From Candidatus Zixiibacteriota bacterium (lineage in GTDB: Bacteria > Zixibacteria > MSB-5A5 > GN15 > FEB-12): a DNA stretch of 5,051 nucleotides. A program made the translations under genes and the position numbers. The stretch covers positions 1-5,051 of the forward strand of contig JAUVAR010000214.1 of the NCBI GenBank assembly GCA_030591625.1. The letters are read 5' to 3'. The notes under the pieces are model-generated. The model was not told the DNA's origin, did not search any database, and was given only the letters and a program-made list of their open reading frames with translations. Below are positions 4,286-5,051 of this stretch, in pieces; the stretch's first letter is position 1, and each line of letters begins with the position of its first letter.

Positions 4286-5051
4286 TTAAGCCCGAGCTTG
4301 ATTCTTTGCACGGTCCAGTTCTGTTCGGACTGCCGATGCTATTGTCTTTTTGGTAATTGGTTTTTTTACAAAGGCACCAACACCAAGTTTCTGTGCTTCA
4401 AGCACGCGTCCTGATTCAGAGAATCCAGATAAGATAATTGCATTCTGACCCGGTTGAACTTCGAGAATACGTCTGTATGTTTCTGCTCCGTCAATTCCAC
4501 CCGGCATAACCATATCAAGGATGACTAATTCTCTTCGGTTTTCACGAAGAAATTCTACTGCTTTCTCACCGCTATTTACAGTATCGACTTTATATCCCAG
4601 TCTCGTTAGAAGCTGAGATGAAACTTCGCGCTGAACATCATCATCATCGACAACTAATATTGATTCGGTTCCACCCTCAACCTCAATAGAGTCTTCCCCT
4701 TTAACCGTTTCTCTGGTAATAGGGAAATAAATAAAGAACGATGTACCTTTTCCAACTTTTGTTATCAAATCAATATAACCGTGATGATCCTGAACTACCG
4801 CATCTACGACGCTCATACCAAGTCCGGATCCACGTTTTTTATCGGCTTTTTTAGATGTAAAAAATGGATCGAATATTTTTTGTACTATTTCATCGGGGAT
4901 GCCACAACCAGTATCAGAAACAGTGAGCTTAACATATTCACCTTTAGGTACACGACCATATACTACAGAGACATCATCAACGTAGTAATTCTCGGTGGCA
5001 AGGGTGATTTGTCCAACATCCTGCATTGCATCTCGTGCGTTGTGTAACAAA
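4286..5051 (-). CDS. Hybrid sensor histidine kinase, C-terminal part (HATPase + receiver)
   Basis: The last 254 residues of a signalling protein whose N-terminus (sensor and His phosphoacceptor region) lies beyond the right edge. Numbering from the edge, it opens in the N-box L-L-H-N-A-R-D-A-M (ATP/Mg-binding Asn4). It continues with the G1 box D-T-G-C-G-I-P (46-52), the F box K-I-F-D-P-F-F-T-S-K (58-67) and the G2 box G-S-G-L-G-M-S (74-80), and closes with G-K-G-T-S-F-F-I-Y-F-P (100-110). This is a complete rest-of-domain HATPase_c with all ATP-lid motifs. After an acidic linker comes a CheY-like receiver: I-L-V-V-D-D-D-D (131-138), phosphoacceptor Asp179 in I-L-D-M-V-M-P, Ser208 in I-I-L-S-G-F, and Lys230 in F-V-K-K-P. 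All key receiver residues are present. The protein ends about 23 residues after that lysine, with no HPt or DNA-binding domain, so output probably passes to a partner. It is on the same strand as the envelope operon but separated from it by a gene on the opposite strand. The stimulus is unknown. Confidence 0.95.
   Translation of the reverse strand, partial: LLHNARDAMQDVGQITLATENYYVDDVSVVYGRVPKGEYVKLTVSDTGCGIPDEIVQKIFDPFFTSKKADKKRGSGLGMSVVDAVVQDHHGYIDLITKVGKGTSFFIYFPITRETVKGEDSIEVEGGTESILVVDDDDVQREVSSQLLTRLGYKVDTVNSGEKAVEFLRENRRELVILDMVMPGGIDGAETYRRILEVQPGQNAIILSGFSESGRVLEAQKLGVGAFVKKPITKKTIASAVRTELDRAKNQARA

Noticed and set aside
4635..4650. CAT-repeat run as a microsatellite
   Set aside because: It encodes the acidic D-D-D-D pocket of the receiver domain, so it is explained by protein function.
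5048..5050. TTG at the right edge as a start codon for the kinase
   Set aside because: It codes Leu within the conserved N-box of the ATPase domain, so the gene clearly continues outside the window.

Overview
This 5,051-base window of moderate GC content looks like chromosome from a Gram-negative (diderm) bacterium. It carries an LptE-type LPS-assembly lipoprotein, a PorV/PorQ-type outer-membrane barrel and two more exported lipoproteins. The PorV-like protein, together with an LptE beginning C-G-V-Y-T-L, points to the Fibrobacteres-Chlorobi-Bacteroidetes side of the tree or an allied candidate phylum (for example a Zixibacteria- or Marinimicrobia-like lineage). That placement is inferred from protein character, not from a search.

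Layout. Positions 1-3466 hold five minus-strand genes packed head to tail. Reading in the direction of transcription they are hutI (imidazolonepropionase), lptE, a PorV/PorQ-family barrel, a small NTF2-like lipoprotein and a rhodanese-domain lipoprotein cut by the left edge. The junctions are +1, +35, +2 and -1 nt, so this looks like one operon. A good promoter-like pair (TTGACC, 16 nt, TATATT) ends six bases before the hutI ATG, which would give a leaderless hutI message. Positions 3467-3705 are a divergent intergenic region. Positions 3706-4101 (+) encode an unrecognised 131-residue membrane protein with four predicted helices and a good Shine-Dalgarno. Positions 4102-4285 separate two convergent genes and contain competing inverted repeats and overlapping short open frames. 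Positions 4286-5051 (-) are the C-terminal part of a hybrid sensor histidine kinase, comprising the ATPase domain and a receiver, and run off the right edge.

How the genes fit together. Four of the five operon genes encode exported or outer-membrane proteins, so the cluster looks like an envelope-biogenesis module. The fifth, hutI, is a cytoplasmic histidine-catabolism enzyme that sits first and has no other hut gene in the window. That pairing is the most unusual feature of the layout. The kinase and the membrane protein have no evident link to the operon. I see no mobile element, CRISPR array, tRNA or rRNA, and no clear intrinsic terminator.
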